Position numbers and translations under genes: made by a program. The notes under the pieces were generated by a model that was given only the letters and a program-made list of their open reading frames with translations, was not told where the DNA came from and searched no databases. This document shows positions 9,906-22,040 of a stretch of DNA of 64,000 nt, one piece after another; positions within the stretch are counted from its first letter, which is position 1, and each line of letters starts with the position of its first letter. Origin of the DNA: Cheiracanthium punctorium (Eukaryota > Arthropoda > Arachnida > Araneae > Cheiracanthiidae); contig JAWZYV010011897.1 in assembly GCA_038373885.1 (NCBI GenBank), positions 1,116,001 through 1,180,000 on the forward strand. Direction: 5' to 3'.

Positions 9906-11176
9906 TGCTGTTAAGTTTTTTTCATTTAAATTTTTATTTACACACGTTTACAATATTTACACCGTTACGATAACACATACACACGTTTCAATCACTTCAA
10001 TAAAAAAGAAAAGAGGCCTTGATTTTTAGCGAGAGATCAAGACACCAAGATCTAATTTCAATAAAAAGCTTCTAATAATCAGACATTTCAAAATTATGCC
10101 TTAACGAATGCAGTGTTGTGTTGATGCAAAAGCTACGCAAGGGCGACCTGTTTAGGGTTCCGTAACAGCCCATTACAATGAATCCGCATGCTTAAAGGGT
10201 AATTTTATGAACTCCTGTAAAACAGCTTACAAGGGCTACGACCACCATTTTCAACAGAACTGGGCACATGCTTTTTATTTAGAAAGTGTGTCCCCACAAT
10301 AACACCTATTTTTTCTTGTTTTGCCTGAAGCATATTAATGCTTCAAAAATGCATTTCAAACGAGCTCTGCTCACAGATCATAGTGTCAAAGAATGATTTT
10401 ATATGCTGTTGAGCAGAACTGTAAACCTAATACACTATTTTCGAAGGAGATTATTCTTAGATAAACCTCAGTTATTGAAAGAGTGACGCATTGAAAAGGT
10501 TTACTAAAATGATGTTTATAATTTTACGGAGACACTGTCAATTTTTTAGACCTAGATTATTTCTTTCCTAAAGCAACCTTTGTCTTTCTAGCCTTTTGAG
10601 CGTTCGAGACGTAAATACATTTGCGAACACCGATCTTCAATTTTCATTGCCATATAACTATAGTTTTTGTAACTAAAATGCACGCACTTTTTTTAATCTT
10701 AAAGGCAGAAAATAGAACTGATTTTCTCTTAATTATAGTTGTTCTTGCACAAGTTTATTATTTTTATGTTAAAAATTTCTTGAATACACAATTTTTTCAA
10801 TCAGGAAAATTAATTTTTCTTTATTATTATTTTTATTTTTAATACTGAATCGAGGTTGATCCTCTTTGGGCACTGTTATGTCTTATGCTTCCGTTGTTCC
10901 AAAGACGTAACAATGACGTTTTCCTTTTTATGTCCTGGAATTTCGATGCCCTTCGTTAGCCCACAGGGCATAGACCAATCCCTGTAGCAATGTTGGGCAC
11001 GTAGACATTGAAAGAAATATATATCTTTGCAACGATGCGAGAGAACATGCTAAACAAGGGTTCAATAAGCGAGAAGGGTGGTAAACTTGGGAACAACCTC
11101 TCTTAAGTACATAGGTGCTTCAACTTGCGCGGTGAAAACGACTTCACGTGTCCGCACTTTTTAAAAACCCTCGGAG
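9906..11176. other. Intergenic, nothing recognised
   Basis: AT-rich, especially 10620-10850 where only phenylalanine/leucine-rich chance frames occur. No repeat ends could be paired. Confidence 0.4.
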
Positions 11177-11355
11177 GCAAGGCCGTAGCCTGGGGGGAGG
11201 GGATCATAGGGGGGGTTGATCCCCCCCTTCCCCGAAATTTTAGTCAATGTAATGAAAGTGTTTTATTTGTGTTGATTCTGGTCATCAATTAAAGTTGAAA
11301 AGCTTTGAGCTCTGTATATACCACCCTGAAGTTTTTTTCTCGCTACGGCCTTGTT
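11177..11355. mobile_element. Miniature element with CAAGGCCGTAGC ends
   Basis: CAAGGCCGTAGC (11178-11189) is exactly inverted at 11342-11353 (GCTACGGCCTTG). Just inside the left end a G-run and C-run pair (GGGGGGGTTGATCCCCCCC) can form a strong local hairpin. It is about 180 bp with no coding content. The element at 19409-19506 has related ends (CAAGGCCGTACC). Confidence 0.65.
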
Positions 11356-12726
11356 CAGAGGTGCAATGAATGTAGCTTTGGAATTAAGATTGACCTACAA
11401 ATATTTTGAAGCGGTAACATTACCTAGTAATTTTTTTTTCAGTAGAGATTTTTAGATAATACAAGATCGGAAATTAAAATATAAATAGACATAATCTATT
11501 TTTTTCTTTAAATTATGATTACCAAAAGAATTTAGTTCAAGCCCTTTTCCTGCAAAATGATGGAAAACATACAATAAATGAAACCATCTTAACAATCTTA
11601 TGCAGAATAGTAAGTGAGTGACTTTTTTTCTGCTAAAAGCAAGTTTCAGACGTAACGATATGTGATTTAACTGATCAGAGATTCATTGGATCTTGATATG
11701 TTAACGTTATAGAATACGTTTTTACTTAATGGAAGTTCAGTGCAAGACAAGTTTTACTGTACTTTTAATGTGAAAATTTAACATTATTAAATTTTTGGCT
11801 TCTAAGATCTGGTAGCTATGGTGGTTGATAAATTAAAACGTTCCTAAGTTGCATGTTAATGTCCTGGTATTTTCTCAGACCTTTTAAACGTGCAAACTTT
11901 AGAGTAAAGTAATTAAAAATTTCCTTTTTCAGTTCCATTTTTGATCAGCAAAGCACTACAAACAACACAACTTAACGAATTGTGGTTAAAAAGGAAAAGA
12001 TATGACAGATACGAAAGCTTGAGGATTTAAGTGATAAAATTATGCCTGCCCACTGACCTGGATAAACGGATTCCTTTTAATACGCAGCACATGCGTTTTG
12101 CCAGATGGAAAACAACGATATCTTTCTTTCTTGTTCGCTGACAGAAGTACTGAAGACAAAAGCAAACACAAACCGAAGCATTTGTTTTTACCACCATCCT
12201 CATCCCACAGCTCAAAGCGAGAAACAATAGGAGTTACATATACACAACGGGACATCGAAGATTTATCGAACATATTCTCCTTGTTTAGGATTCGCAAGCC
12301 TCAAACCGGGCAACAATAGACTTTCCTATCACGATTCGGATGAAATCTGAATTAGAAATTCTAATTCTAACGCAACAGTTGCTAATGACCTAAGCAAACA
12401 GCATTGAACTTGCCACCAACAGCCGGCGCGGTAGTCAAGGACCTCGGTAACTATGTTTTTCTGCACCGTGTTGTCGTACCCACTTCTTATTTTTCGTGGG
12501 TAGGGGATCTGTTATAACATAGTTCGAATTCCAAAAGAAATGATACACATGTTTTTTTTTTTTTTTTTTTTTTTGGAATATGAAAGTCGAAATGTAACCG
12601 CAGGGGGTATTGTCAAAGACCCGCGTGACATTCGGCTTAAGTTCACATTTACCTGTACATCTTTCTAAAAAAATGTTTGTTTGTGTAACATTTATTTCGG
12701 ATTTTTGTGCTTGGAACGAAGTCCGC
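11356..12726. other. Intergenic, nothing firmly recognised
   Basis: AT-rich to about 12000, more mixed after. A region near 12420-12535 has an A-box-like GCGGTAGTCAAGG and a B-box-like AGTTCGAATTCC, but they are too far apart for a standard tRNA. A 20-plus-base T-run lies near 12551-12574. Overlapping short frames on both strands at 12027-12319 carry no recognised motif. Confidence 0.4.
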
Positions 12727-12922
12727 TTATAAATCCAGCTCAGATGGACAACGCAAGGGGGGGGAGGAGGTGCCTTCCATGGGGGACTTTTTAAGGGATC
12801 CTAACCCGCATTTACGCTAAGTTTCGGAGAAAACCACGGAAAACTCCGAACTTGCTAGATCGGCGGACGCGACCTGGTTTTGAACCAGGCATCTTCCGTC
12901 AACCATTTGGCAATGGTGGGGC
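12727..12922 (-). repeat. tRNA-headed SINE, copy 2
   Basis: From 12922 leftwards: GCCCCACCATTGCCAAATGG head, then a perfect T-stem-like CCTGGTTCAAAACCAGG (12889-12873) with a good B box. Body blocks GTGGTTTTCTCCGAAAC, GTAAATGCGGGTTAGGATCC and CTTAAAAAGTCCCCC are shared with the copies at 8448 and 63485. The tRNA-like part is the best preserved of the three. A G-run near 12757-12771 marks the distal end. Confidence 0.7.
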
Positions 12923-13586
12923 TAAAAATAGTAAAACACAAAATATCTGTATGCACAAACTCATACAAAGTATTTTACTTTTTTTTTTTTTTTTGCTTAT
13001 TAGAGAAGAGTTGGGACGTTAAGCCCTCTATAGAAAATGTCTACTTTCCTCAATTGCAGCGCTGGAATTCAATGAGAGCATTGAATGAATATCTAAATAG
13101 AATACTTATAACAACCTTGGAAAAAAGAACACCATTTTCTTTTTTCTAATGATAAGTGCATGTTATTTTTCATTCTGAGATGTATTTTTCTGTTAAAGAA
13201 TGGGGATATCTGTATAAGACGTTGAAATGAGAATTTTTAAATTTTAAATTAGCTCTTACTTGTTTAAAAGTAATGAAAGAAAGGAGATTAATATATTTTC
13301 CCCTGTGACTCCTATTCATTTGTCTATCTGAATGTCAACCTTTACTGAAGCTTCTGTAAATACTATAGAAGTACATCCTCGAAATTTAAATATGTTGTGG
13401 ACATTTATTACAGCTCATGTCATATTGAAATTAGTATGAGCAGTAATTGCTATTTTACAAGGATTAGATGAATATTCTCATACGCTATCATCTAACAGGA
13501 AACAACAGTTTGACATGCTTTCAATCAATTAATAAACAATAGTAAATAGCTTATGACTAACATTATCAGTTTACTGTTAAATGAAA
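12923..13586. other. Intergenic, nothing recognised
   Basis: AT-rich. A T-run near 12978-12993 breaks up the only open frame of note. Confidence 0.4.
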
Positions 13587-14340
13587 TACAGTAGAACCCT
13601 GATCTATCGTTCCCGCATTCATCGTTTTCCCGTATTGATCGTTTTATTTCGATGGTCCCTGCACAAATTGTATTTGATTAACGTTGAAGAAATCCGCATG
13701 AATCGTTCGCCTAAAAGTGTCTTTCCCGCATTCATCGTTGTAAAATTTTTCTACTGACCAAAATGAAATTAAACGTTAAATGGATCCATATGGGATGCAA
13801 ACTTAAATTGCTTCTTGGTATGATTTTTTGGTTTATTGATGATCAGATGAACACTGGTTGCGTGTTGAAGAGGATGTGTATAGCGTGGAATTTAATGATT
13901 ACATTTCAATTAATCAGGACGCGGCATGCGGTATCTTAAACATGGAAGAAACGTAGGATGATGCAATGATTGAATTAATGGCAAAGCAGAGGATAACGTT
14001 CATCCCGATGAGGCTGAGCCTACACTAGTACGAAGCAATAGCGGTATTTGAAACTGTATGAACATTTTTATGCAAACATAAAATCATATAATGTTTTATT
14101 TAATATTTAAGTGGAAATTTACTTTTTCACTGACGAAAAACTCAACATAAAATTACTGATTTTTTAAAATAAGTATCACTTAATTTTCATCTTCTATTTA
14201 TTTGTTTTACGATTTTGTTACGTATTAGTATTTGTTAGTATAGAGTCTAGCGAGTATGCATTAAGATTGCTTTCTTCGTATTTTGAATTGAACCCGCATT
14301 TGTCGTTTTCCCGCATTCATCGCTTTTTCCTACGTACCCA
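13587..14340 (+). mobile_element. Pogo/Tigger-like element relic
   Basis: It starts at a TA with CAGTAGAACCCTGATCTATC, close to the CAGTAGAACC start of pogo/Tigger ends. The motif CGCATTCATCGTTTTCCCG is repeated in direct orientation near 13615, 13729 and 14310. The interior has decayed coding sequence resembling a pogo transposase tail (13846-14050). The expected inverted right end is not present. Instead, AACCCGCATTTGTCGTTTTCC near 14290 resembles the left end in direct orientation, so the copy is rearranged or abuts a second one. Confidence 0.6.
13846..14050 (+). pseudogene. Pogo-type transposase C-terminal remnant
   Basis: The forward frame gives DEHWLRVEEDVYSVEFNDYI, SINQDAACGILNMEET, a stop, DDAMIELMAKQ, then after a frame change EDNVHPDEAEPTLVRSNS. 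An acidic tail with 'F.DY...D......LTEEDIV'-like spacing follows the DDE domain of pogo/Tigger transposases. Here it carries a nonsense codon and a frameshift, and the catalytic domain is gone. The call rests on gross pattern plus the flanking ends; other acidic C-termini could look similar. Confidence 0.45.
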
Positions 14341-14530
14341 AAAGAAAAAAAAAGCAATAACCTACAAAATAATTTTGATACTTGGTTCCACTTTTAAACC
14401 AGAATGATTAGCATTTACAGATATTTTGTACTCAAAAAACCCTATTTCGCGAATTCAAATTGAATTAAATGATAGTTTATTTGAAGGAAATCGAAATCTA
14501 TTAATTTTATCGTATTTCCTTAGCATACTG

Positions 14531-15173
14531 CAGTAGCGGCTCGTCGGTTATTTAAATAGAGGTTCATAAAACAAATTTCGAAAATTAAATGTGCAGATAC
14601 GACACACATTACAAATTAAAATTAATTTTTTAAATTTTTTTTTCAAAGGATAATATTAAAAAGGGCATTGCTTTAGCTCTGAAACACGTCTTTTACTCTC
14701 ATCTTAATTATTTACACTATAGTTTGTAAAAAAAATAATGCAGTGAAAAATGATAGATATAAAGAAAATGAAATAAAAATTAATTAACTAACCGAACGTA
14801 AAAAAAAACAAGCTAACATCCGGAAGAGATAGCGCAAAAAACATGGCCCCGTGTGCACAATGAAAATGTGCGAACAGATGATATCAGCAGCGCCCATACT
14901 TCTTCCCGTTTGTCTCCGCTTCAATTCCAAGAGAGCGGCTCAGGAGGAAAACTTTCCGATCGCACGTGCGATTGATTCAAGACGCTATAGTACAGTGCGT
15001 TATCCATAATAAGCGCATTAGTGGGGAGAGAGTAAAACTCACGTTTTAGATTCACAAAAATCTAGAAGTGTACTTAATATTTGTTTTAAATATAGTTTAT
15101 TAACGTGTTTATTCTTTAGTTTTACCTTTGGGGGTTCACGTGCTCATGTGCTCAAATGAAGGAGCCGCCACCG
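14531..15173 (+). mobile_element. hAT-type non-autonomous element, copy 1 (643 bp)
   Basis: The start CAGTAGCGGCTCG and the end GGAGCCGCCACCG are inverted. They are flanked by GCATACTG (14523-14530) and ACATACTG (15174-15181), an 8-bp duplication with one change. The body has no transposase. The 3' part GTTCACGTGCTCATGTGCTC is a small imperfect palindrome conserved in all three copies (others at 18771-19663 minus and 27170-29862 plus). Here the sequence ATCTAGAAG is the uninterrupted site corresponding to the large insertion in copy 3. Confidence 0.8.
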
Positions 15174-16506
15174 ACATACTGGAAACTAAAGTCTATGCAC
15201 AGAAAAGTAAAGGACATTTTTCATTACATCTTCCAGAAAGATTTTTTTTTCATTGTTGTTGTTTAATCCTATTAAAAGAAATACCACGACAGTGCAAAAG
15301 CAAAAAAATACTAAGCGAACATAACACGAACTCCAATGCAATTACATGGTTAAAAATGTCCAATTCAAAAACGACTTCTTTCGCACAATCCAAGAACTAC
15401 TATAATGGTACGTCAAGCAAGTTCTTTGTCTATTATCCTACGCTTTTACACCATTACGCAAGAAGAGGGTGCAACAATGGATTGAATGTCCGTCCGCAGA
15501 TTCATCGTGGCAATTTCTTTTTTTTGGCCATTTTCTTTTTCTGCTTCTCAAGCATCAGTAATTTTAAACCGATCAACAATGAAAATATGGATGAGATTTT
15601 ACAGCCCCAGATGAAGTACTTCAGAGTCCTTCATTTGAATATAAGGCGTGCTAATGACCTCATACAGTAAATATGCAATAGGGAACTTGTTATAGAAGAA
15701 TAGCATGATGGTAGAATCAGAATGCATGTGTGTATTTTTTTTAACTACACCATGGAATTTCATGATATTATGTACTCCTATTGTTATTATTATTGTTGTT
15801 GTTATCGTTTTGAATTTGCAAATGTTTACTTAGTGTTCATAATCTTAAAAAACAGATCGCATTTAGTGCCGGTCCTAGCTATTTTTCTAAGTGGCACACA
15901 CGCAATTAGAAAAGTTTTCAGAGGGTTTAAAACGAAAATTTCAACAAGTTAATAACACAAATGATTCAATAATATACCACTGTAAATGGTTCAAGAAAAT
16001 GAGAAGTTTTTAATAAAATATATTAAATTATATTTTAACTCGATTTACAAAAGTAGAAATAATTCTTCTTCTTTTATTTATTTATTTAATTATTTTTAGT
16101 ACATGAAAATGAATTGCTGTAGTACCTAGAAAGTAAAATTATTATTTCAAGAAAAAGTCGAAATTAAGAAAATAAATAAAAGGAAAAAGAAAAGAAAAGA
16201 AAACCCATCTTTAAAATATTTAACATTATATGTGTTAGTTTTTATAATCTGTCTAGTTTAACCTTATTTTGATGTATGAATAATGTATTTTGATGTATGA
16301 TGTATGCACTTCCACTTGAATAGGAAAGCAGACCATTTTTAAATAAAATGCTCTGCTTTCATATTAGAGGTCTTTTATCTATATTTAATTTATGGCATAC
16401 AGAAATTTTATTACAGAAATCGTTCGGACGGTTTTCTTCTGCTTAATTTACAACATGCCACTTTGGTTATCGTAAGAATTGAGATATCAGAACGACATAA
16501 TACAGG
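15174..16506. other. Intergenic, no supported gene
   Basis: The longest open frame of the window (15128-15670, plus) starts inside the hAT-type element, runs through its end, and shows homopolymer-derived phenylalanine runs and no domain. I regard it as chance. The rest is AT-rich, with a GATGTATG local duplication near 16270-16305. Confidence 0.5.
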
Positions 16507-16675
16507 TAGCACATAGACGTAACTTACTCATGGGCAAGCGGGGGCAATTGCCCCCCACAAAAATTCAAGAAAATTAAGATATCACGTATTTGAAAACAGT
16601 ATTTTTTCCAATAGTAAGCATTCTGCCTCCACATGTCATTTTACGCCAATGGCTACCTCTCTATTGCTAGTGAGC
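16507..16675 (+). repeat. G/C-tract repeat family, copy 1
   Basis: CGTAACTTACTCATGGGCAAG leads into a GGGGGCAATTGCCCCCC palindrome. Then come TCAAGAAAATTAAGATATCA, a spacer, and CATTTTACGCCAATGG. A second copy in the same orientation lies at 52374-52512 (TCAAGAAAATTCAAATATTA ... CAGTTTACGCCAATG). It resembles non-autonomous repeats with G-tract ends; class unknown. Confidence 0.55.
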
Positions 16676-16944
16676 CTGTATTAGGTGTAAGCTGTTTTAT
16701 TGACTTCCAAACGACATATCTCATATACCGAAGGCTGGAACCTCTTTCATTAATTAGGGTACGAAATGCTTTATTTAAAATTAATTTTTCTTAATAAGAT
16801 CTGATTTTCTTTATAGGTTTTGACTACAGAAAATTATTATTATAATTACCAAGAGGAATTTTTCATAGCTTTTAACAGTGTAGAACATTCTAGCAATATA
16901 AGTTGATGCGCTGTGTGCAATAGAAATTTTGAGTACAACTTTGA

Positions 16945-17131
16945 GTAGATATGCAGCTGGCACGCAGCAGACTGTGCCGGCGCAGCCAGCTGCGTCAAAA
17001 AAGGGTCTCTAGATCTGTGGCATGGGATGAACGCTTCGATCGTCCTCCACCTTGCTGGTAGTTAAGTCGAGCGATGGCAGCGGCTGCCCTTTTTTTCAGC
17101 ATTGGGAAAGGGTTACGCCTCAAAGGGTTAA
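16945..17131 (+). mobile_element. Palindromic piggyBac-type element, right half only
   Basis: It ends in ACGCCTCAAAGGGTTAA with the TTAA target at 17128-17131. The content matches the right arm of the complete element at 41303-41817 (GGGTCTCTAGATCTGTGGCA ... AGTTAAGTCGAGCGATGGCA). The left boundary falls at the centre of the parental palindrome (GCGCAGCCAGCTGCGTC), so one whole arm is missing. Confidence 0.7.
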
Positions 17132-18762
17132 AATGTTGATTCAAACTTCACCAATAACATTATTTTGTAGAAAAGGCGACTAAATGGTCATCGTTGAATA
17201 ATAAAAAAACTGTATGCATACCGAGGAATGTGAGGGGAAAGGGGGGCGCCACAGTCAGTCATCTTTTGTTGGAGGGAGCAATGTTTAAAGGTGGGGAACC
17301 ACTGGCCTATGCATTCTAAACACAACATTTGTGTGGAAAATGCTGTATAACCTATAAATTACAGTTTAGCGTGTTAAAGCAATTGCTCCAGACGATCTAA
17401 TTTCTACGCGGTTCTATGACATTATTCACTAACAAGGAATACACCGCAAGTGAGATTAAAATCTGTGCCACACTTGTACCTCAACTATGTATGCCGTGAA
17501 AGACACACAATAGAATAACAATTCAGTGATATTTTCATAAAAGATATTTTATGTTCGAAAACATGTGCGTTTGAAATTGTTTCCGCGTATTCGTCTCTGG
17601 CCGACTCCCCATTAGAAAGAACAATGCTACTGTCCGCATTATTGATTATGTAATGGGTAATTGCTGTGACAGTTAAAGCACCATGATCATGCTTGAGCAG
17701 TTTCAATTTTAAAGAAAATCATTTGCAGAGCAACTTTTTTTAAAAGTAATATTATAAAAAAAATAAGCGCGTAATGTAAAATATCGTATTTATAATCGCA
17801 GTAGAAAGAATTTAAGAACAACAGTCATGTAAACTGCCAGTGAAAACAATAAAGGGATTAGTGCCTAATCAGTCATCGTTTTGAAAAGTTTAAGCAATCC
17901 AAACTTCAAGAAATAAACACTAAATATAATTTTGTTGAATAAATTTTACTAAAATTAGCCCTATTTTCCCAATTATTTAAGATATATTACGTGCGGATAT
18001 TTTTTTCTTTTAACATAAATATCTTGATGCAATTCATGCATTTTTATTTTAAAGGTTAAATAGCATGATGAAAATAATAATTGCTCTTTCAAACTTTTCA
18101 TAATTTAAAAAAAATGACAATTGTGAAAAGAATTTCACAACAATCCATCTTTATGCCAACAGCTATATACTGGATTCATCTCGTTTAGTTTTTTCCATAC
18201 TACTATAATATTTTTCTGTGAAATGAACTAACAGTTTTATTGTATTTTAAAAATTAACCGAAATATGACGAATTATGTATAACAATGTTGAAATAAATAG
18301 ATTTTTAAAAAAATCTCTATCTGCAATATTATTAATTTTATTTGTATAACTTAACTTTTAGTTCGATGCACACTTTTTTGCATCAATAAAATGTTCGTGA
18401 AAAATTTCATCAAGGTAACTTGAAAACTTTTGGAAACGTTAACTTTAACGTGAAACAAAGTATTGAAAAAAGTTTTTTTTTTCCTTCCAGAAAACGCATT
18501 TAAAGATTTTATTTTAAGAAGAAGGAGACTAAAGTAAAACAATTTTGGAACCTTAATACTCTCTTTTAAATTAAACAATAAAAATAAAATTAGATTTTTT
18601 CACAAAAAAATGGCTTTTTAAACGTAGGCAAGTGCCTTAACCAATAACTACAATGAATTGGGGACATTTTTCAGTATGATGATATTATTTACTCAGGGCA
18701 TAATGAGGCGTTTTCTGATAAAACCAATTTTACAATTGCATAGCATCTCAAAGTTAGCGCAC
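17132..18762. other. Intergenic, nothing recognised
   Basis: Mostly AT-rich. Near 17225-17310 a G-rich patch ends in GGTGGGGAACCACTGG, which looks like one end of a hAT-type repeat (CCAGTGGTTCCCCACC inverted). I could not pair it with another end. Confidence 0.4.
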
Positions 18763-18770
18763 CACCGGCT

Positions 18771-19663
18771 TAGCGGCGGCTCCCCCATTTGAGCACATGA
18801 GCACGTGAGCCCCCAAAGAAAAAACTAAAGAATAAACACAATAACAAATTAAATTTAAAACAAATATTAAGCCCACTTCTACATTTACGTGAATTCAAAA
18901 CACGAATTTTACTCTCTCCCCCCCCTCCCCCCACTATTATTAAATAGGCTTATTATAGCTAACGCACTGTAGTGTAGGTTACTACAGCAGTCTTGAATCA
19001 ATCGCACCTGCGAACGGAAAATTTTTCCCCTGAACCGCTCTCTGATATGAGAAGCCGAGACAGCTGGAAAAGTGTACGGCACTGATGAAATCATTCCGTT
19101 CGCACAATTTCATCGTGCACACAGCTCCAATTTTTGCGGTATAACTGCCGGATTTTCAATTGGTTTTTTACATTCGGTTAGTTAATTAATTTTTTTTCAT
19201 TTTCTTAATATTTTCTTTATTATCATTTTTCTCTACATTATTTTTTTACAAACTAGTGTAAAGTAAATTAGATGCGAGTGAAAGACGTGTTTCGGAGCTA
19301 AAGCAATAGCATTTTTCAATAGTATCCTTTGAAAAAAATGGAAATAAAATGAATCAAGACAGTACCTTTGCTAAAACTTTTCTTGGTAACGAAATGTAAG
19401 ACCAATGATGCAAGGCCGTACCAAGAGGGGGACATCTTGGTCCCCCACTTTCACCTCTTGGTCTCCCCCCCCCCCTGAAATTTTTTTTTTCTGGTACGAC
19501 CCTGCAAAGATGCCTTGTTTTCTTTCATTCGCGTGCATTGTTTCCAATTAACTGCTGGAAACACAAATTCTATTTTAACTTGTAAAGTGCGTCGTATCTT
19601 CCTATTTAATTTTCGAAAATTGTTTTGTGAACCTCCTCTTAAATAACCCACGAGCCGCCACTG
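18771..19663 (-). mobile_element. hAT-type non-autonomous element, copy 2 (893 bp)
   Basis: This is a reverse-strand copy of the family at 14531. The ends are TAGCGGCGGCTC and GAGCCGCCACTG, flanked by CACCGGCT (18763-18770) and CATCGGCT (19664-19671), an 8-bp duplication with one change. It is longer than copy 1 because it keeps more interior and carries a nested ~98-bp element at 19409-19506. No transposase is present. Confidence 0.8.
19409..19506. mobile_element. Nested 98-bp miniature element with GGCCGTACC ends
   Basis: TGCAAGGCCGTACCA is inverted at the far end (TGGTACGACCCTGCA) with two changes. Inside, runs of G and C (GAGGGGGACATCTTGGTCCCC) can pair. It interrupts the hAT-type copy at 18771-19663; the corresponding place in copy 3 near 27310 has no insert. 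Confidence 0.65.
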
Positions 19664-19700
19664 CATCGGCTGTTACTTCACAAACTTGCGATAATCATCT

Positions 19701-20128
19701 TTAACCCTTTAACGCGCAGTGTTCCCGCTCTGGGAACACCAAACTCTGACGTTTTGACTGTTGCCAGTCACGAAGAATACATCTGATTTCTATAAAAACA
19801 GTTGCGGGTGACATAGCTCAACGAGAATCCTTTACTTTTCAGCACGTCATTTCCCGTAAAGAAATTGTCACGATTATTTTTAACAGCACTGACATCTGCT
19901 GAAATATGGAAGAATGCGAGAAAAGCTGGATAGATTGCCCAATGCTGAAAAAAGGGCAGCCGTTGCCATCGCTCGACTTAACTACCAGCAAGATGGCGGA
20001 CGATCGAAACGTTCATCGCGTGCCGCAGATCTAGAGACCCTTTTTTTGACGCAGCTGGCTGTGGCACAGCCAGCTGCGTCAAAAAAATGGTCTCACCTCA
20101 AGGAAAGGGTTGCGCCTCAAAGGGTTAA
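19701..20128 (+). mobile_element. piggyBac-type non-autonomous element, right arm deleted
   Basis: It lies between TTAA at 19701-19704 and TTAA at 20125-20128. The ends are CCCTTTAACGCGC and GCGCCTCAAAGGG, typical of piggyBac-type elements, which always target TTAA. The first ~350 bp match the complete copy at 41303. Most of the right palindrome arm is missing: after the central GCTGTGGCACAGCC hairpin the sequence jumps to the terminal GGTTGCGCCTC. An open frame within it (19914-20162) is an artefact of the arm. Confidence 0.85.
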
Positions 20129-22040
20129 TGTGCATGTATATATTCCACCCGTAAGGTGTTAAAATATAGTTGTAGCTGAGGAACAAAATTATTTCACTGA
20201 AATTCGTTTTTCTTTTTTTGTACCATTTAGTTCAAATTAGCCTGCATATTGAAAGCCAAGAATCACATCATGAACCCACAAAAGTATGAATATTACCAAA
20301 ATTATAGATCCCATCTCTCATCTGCACTGCAGATGTTCAAAGACCTTTTGATCCTTTCATAGCGTAAACATAAAAGAAGAAAAAAAATGGGGGGGGGGGG
20401 GGAAAGGTAAGAAAAGTAAAAAAGAAAGAGAGAAATATGAAGGAATCTACTGCAAACCAGCATATTGTACATAATGCTGAGGATAAATGTACCTAAAATC
20501 ATGTATAATTAAATTAATCTCCTAGAGAGAATTTTTCTTTCAACTAACTCTTCAAAATATTCCGGTTACGCCACAGCTAACTCCGAAGTTTCTCCTCTCC
20601 CTTTTTTTTTTGCCTCCATGGGTATTCAACTTTTTTGTAAATGAAACATCCGCATCGTGGTCAGTGTTTACTCTTAATCTCTCTACAAAACATCCAAACA
20701 TTAAAACTGAATGAATGGCATCGCGGAAACCAGCATCGTGAAATAGCAGCCATTTCCACCCAAAACTGGTTCACATAGTAGTTTCTAAGCTTTCGCTGAT
20801 TTAATCTCGATTCTTTTTCACATTATTTAAAAAAAAAAAAAAAAAGAAAGAAAGAAAGAAAAAAAATATTTTTATTCTTCAGCTCACCCTTCCGCCAGAC
20901 ACTTATCCGTATGAATTGCTTCTTAGCACTTTAAGTTCGGTCATGAACTTAGAGAGGCATTATTTTACGTTCGATAACGGGCTATTTCCGCCTCAGCCAT
21001 TTTAGATATATTAAAAAGGGAATCTATATTTGCGTGTGGGTGGGTTGCCCACCAATGCATTCTTTGAATGGATGTTGAAGGCCAAAATAATCTATTATGC
21101 TTGCAGGATCTATTTTTTTTTTTTTTTAAATGGCGTTTTAATTCGTAAACAATGCTACTGACTGACGATGTTATTGGGTTATTTCAGGAGAGCTATTTTA
21201 GGAATAAATATTTCTTTACACTTTCATATCAGATTATCATTCCCAGGTCACATTTTATGTATATAAACATAAAAAAAACTTACGCAAGATTATCTTCCAA
21301 ATATGTGTTAATAAGTTATTATCTGTAGAACCAAGTACAAAAGACTTTCACAATTCGTCTATTTCATTTATTTTACTTGAGCTTTGTGAGAAGAAATCAA
21401 AATCCTGCCTACCAATAAAAAAATATAAATTTTCAGACGTGAAGAATGCCTATTTTAAAAGCTGTTCTGTAAGAATCCATACTTTGAATTTCTGGTTTTA
21501 AAAAAAATGTTGTGTAGATGTATATACAAATCCAATGTATTCCTGTGACTTATTTTCATAAGATGAAAAGTCCTCCCCCACCCAGTGTTCTGCCTCCACC
21601 CCCCTTCAAACCATTCCTACAGGAAAAGAAAACTTAGTTGCCTTGGAAACACGAGCAAGAAGGGAAGTGCATGAGCCAATGCATCGTATGAAGGCGTGTA
21701 AAGCTAATATGTAAACTAACCGCTAAAGACTGACAAACGGACGATTTTTCAAGAGATATTTCAAAATATATGCATTAAAAAATGAAAAATAAATGTAAGT
21801 TTTTGTCTTTTTTCAATTACTTTTTTTAATAGAGAGAAAATTGTTGACTCCAAATTATTATCACTTTTTTGATATTTTCACAAATGAATTTTCATCTGAG
21901 TAGTAAAACGAAAATACGCTGAAAAAGACTATTTTTTTATTCGAGATTTTTAAAAATTCGTTTAGAAAATTAATTTAGATATGATGTTCCATAATAGCTC
22001 ATTAAAAAAAAAACATTCTCTGGACCATCTGATGATATAA
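20129..22040. other. Intergenic with simple repeats
   Basis: A GGGGGGGGGGGG run lies near 20391-20402, an A-run followed by (GAAA)n near 20828-20866, and a T-run near 21113-21127. No gene was recognised. Confidence 0.45.

Noticed and set aside
12420..12535. A-box-like and B-box-like sequences suggesting a tRNA or SINE
   Set aside because: The boxes are about 80 bp apart, no cloverleaf stems pair, and no other copy is seen in the window.
15128..15670. 180-codon open frame, the longest in the window
   Set aside because: It begins inside the hAT-type element at 14531-15173, crosses its target duplication, contains homopolymer-coded phenylalanine runs and has no domain or plausible start.
19914..20162. 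82-codon frame with arginine-rich composition
   Set aside because: It lies in and runs out of the palindromic piggyBac-type element; the same DNA in other copies does not conserve the frame.
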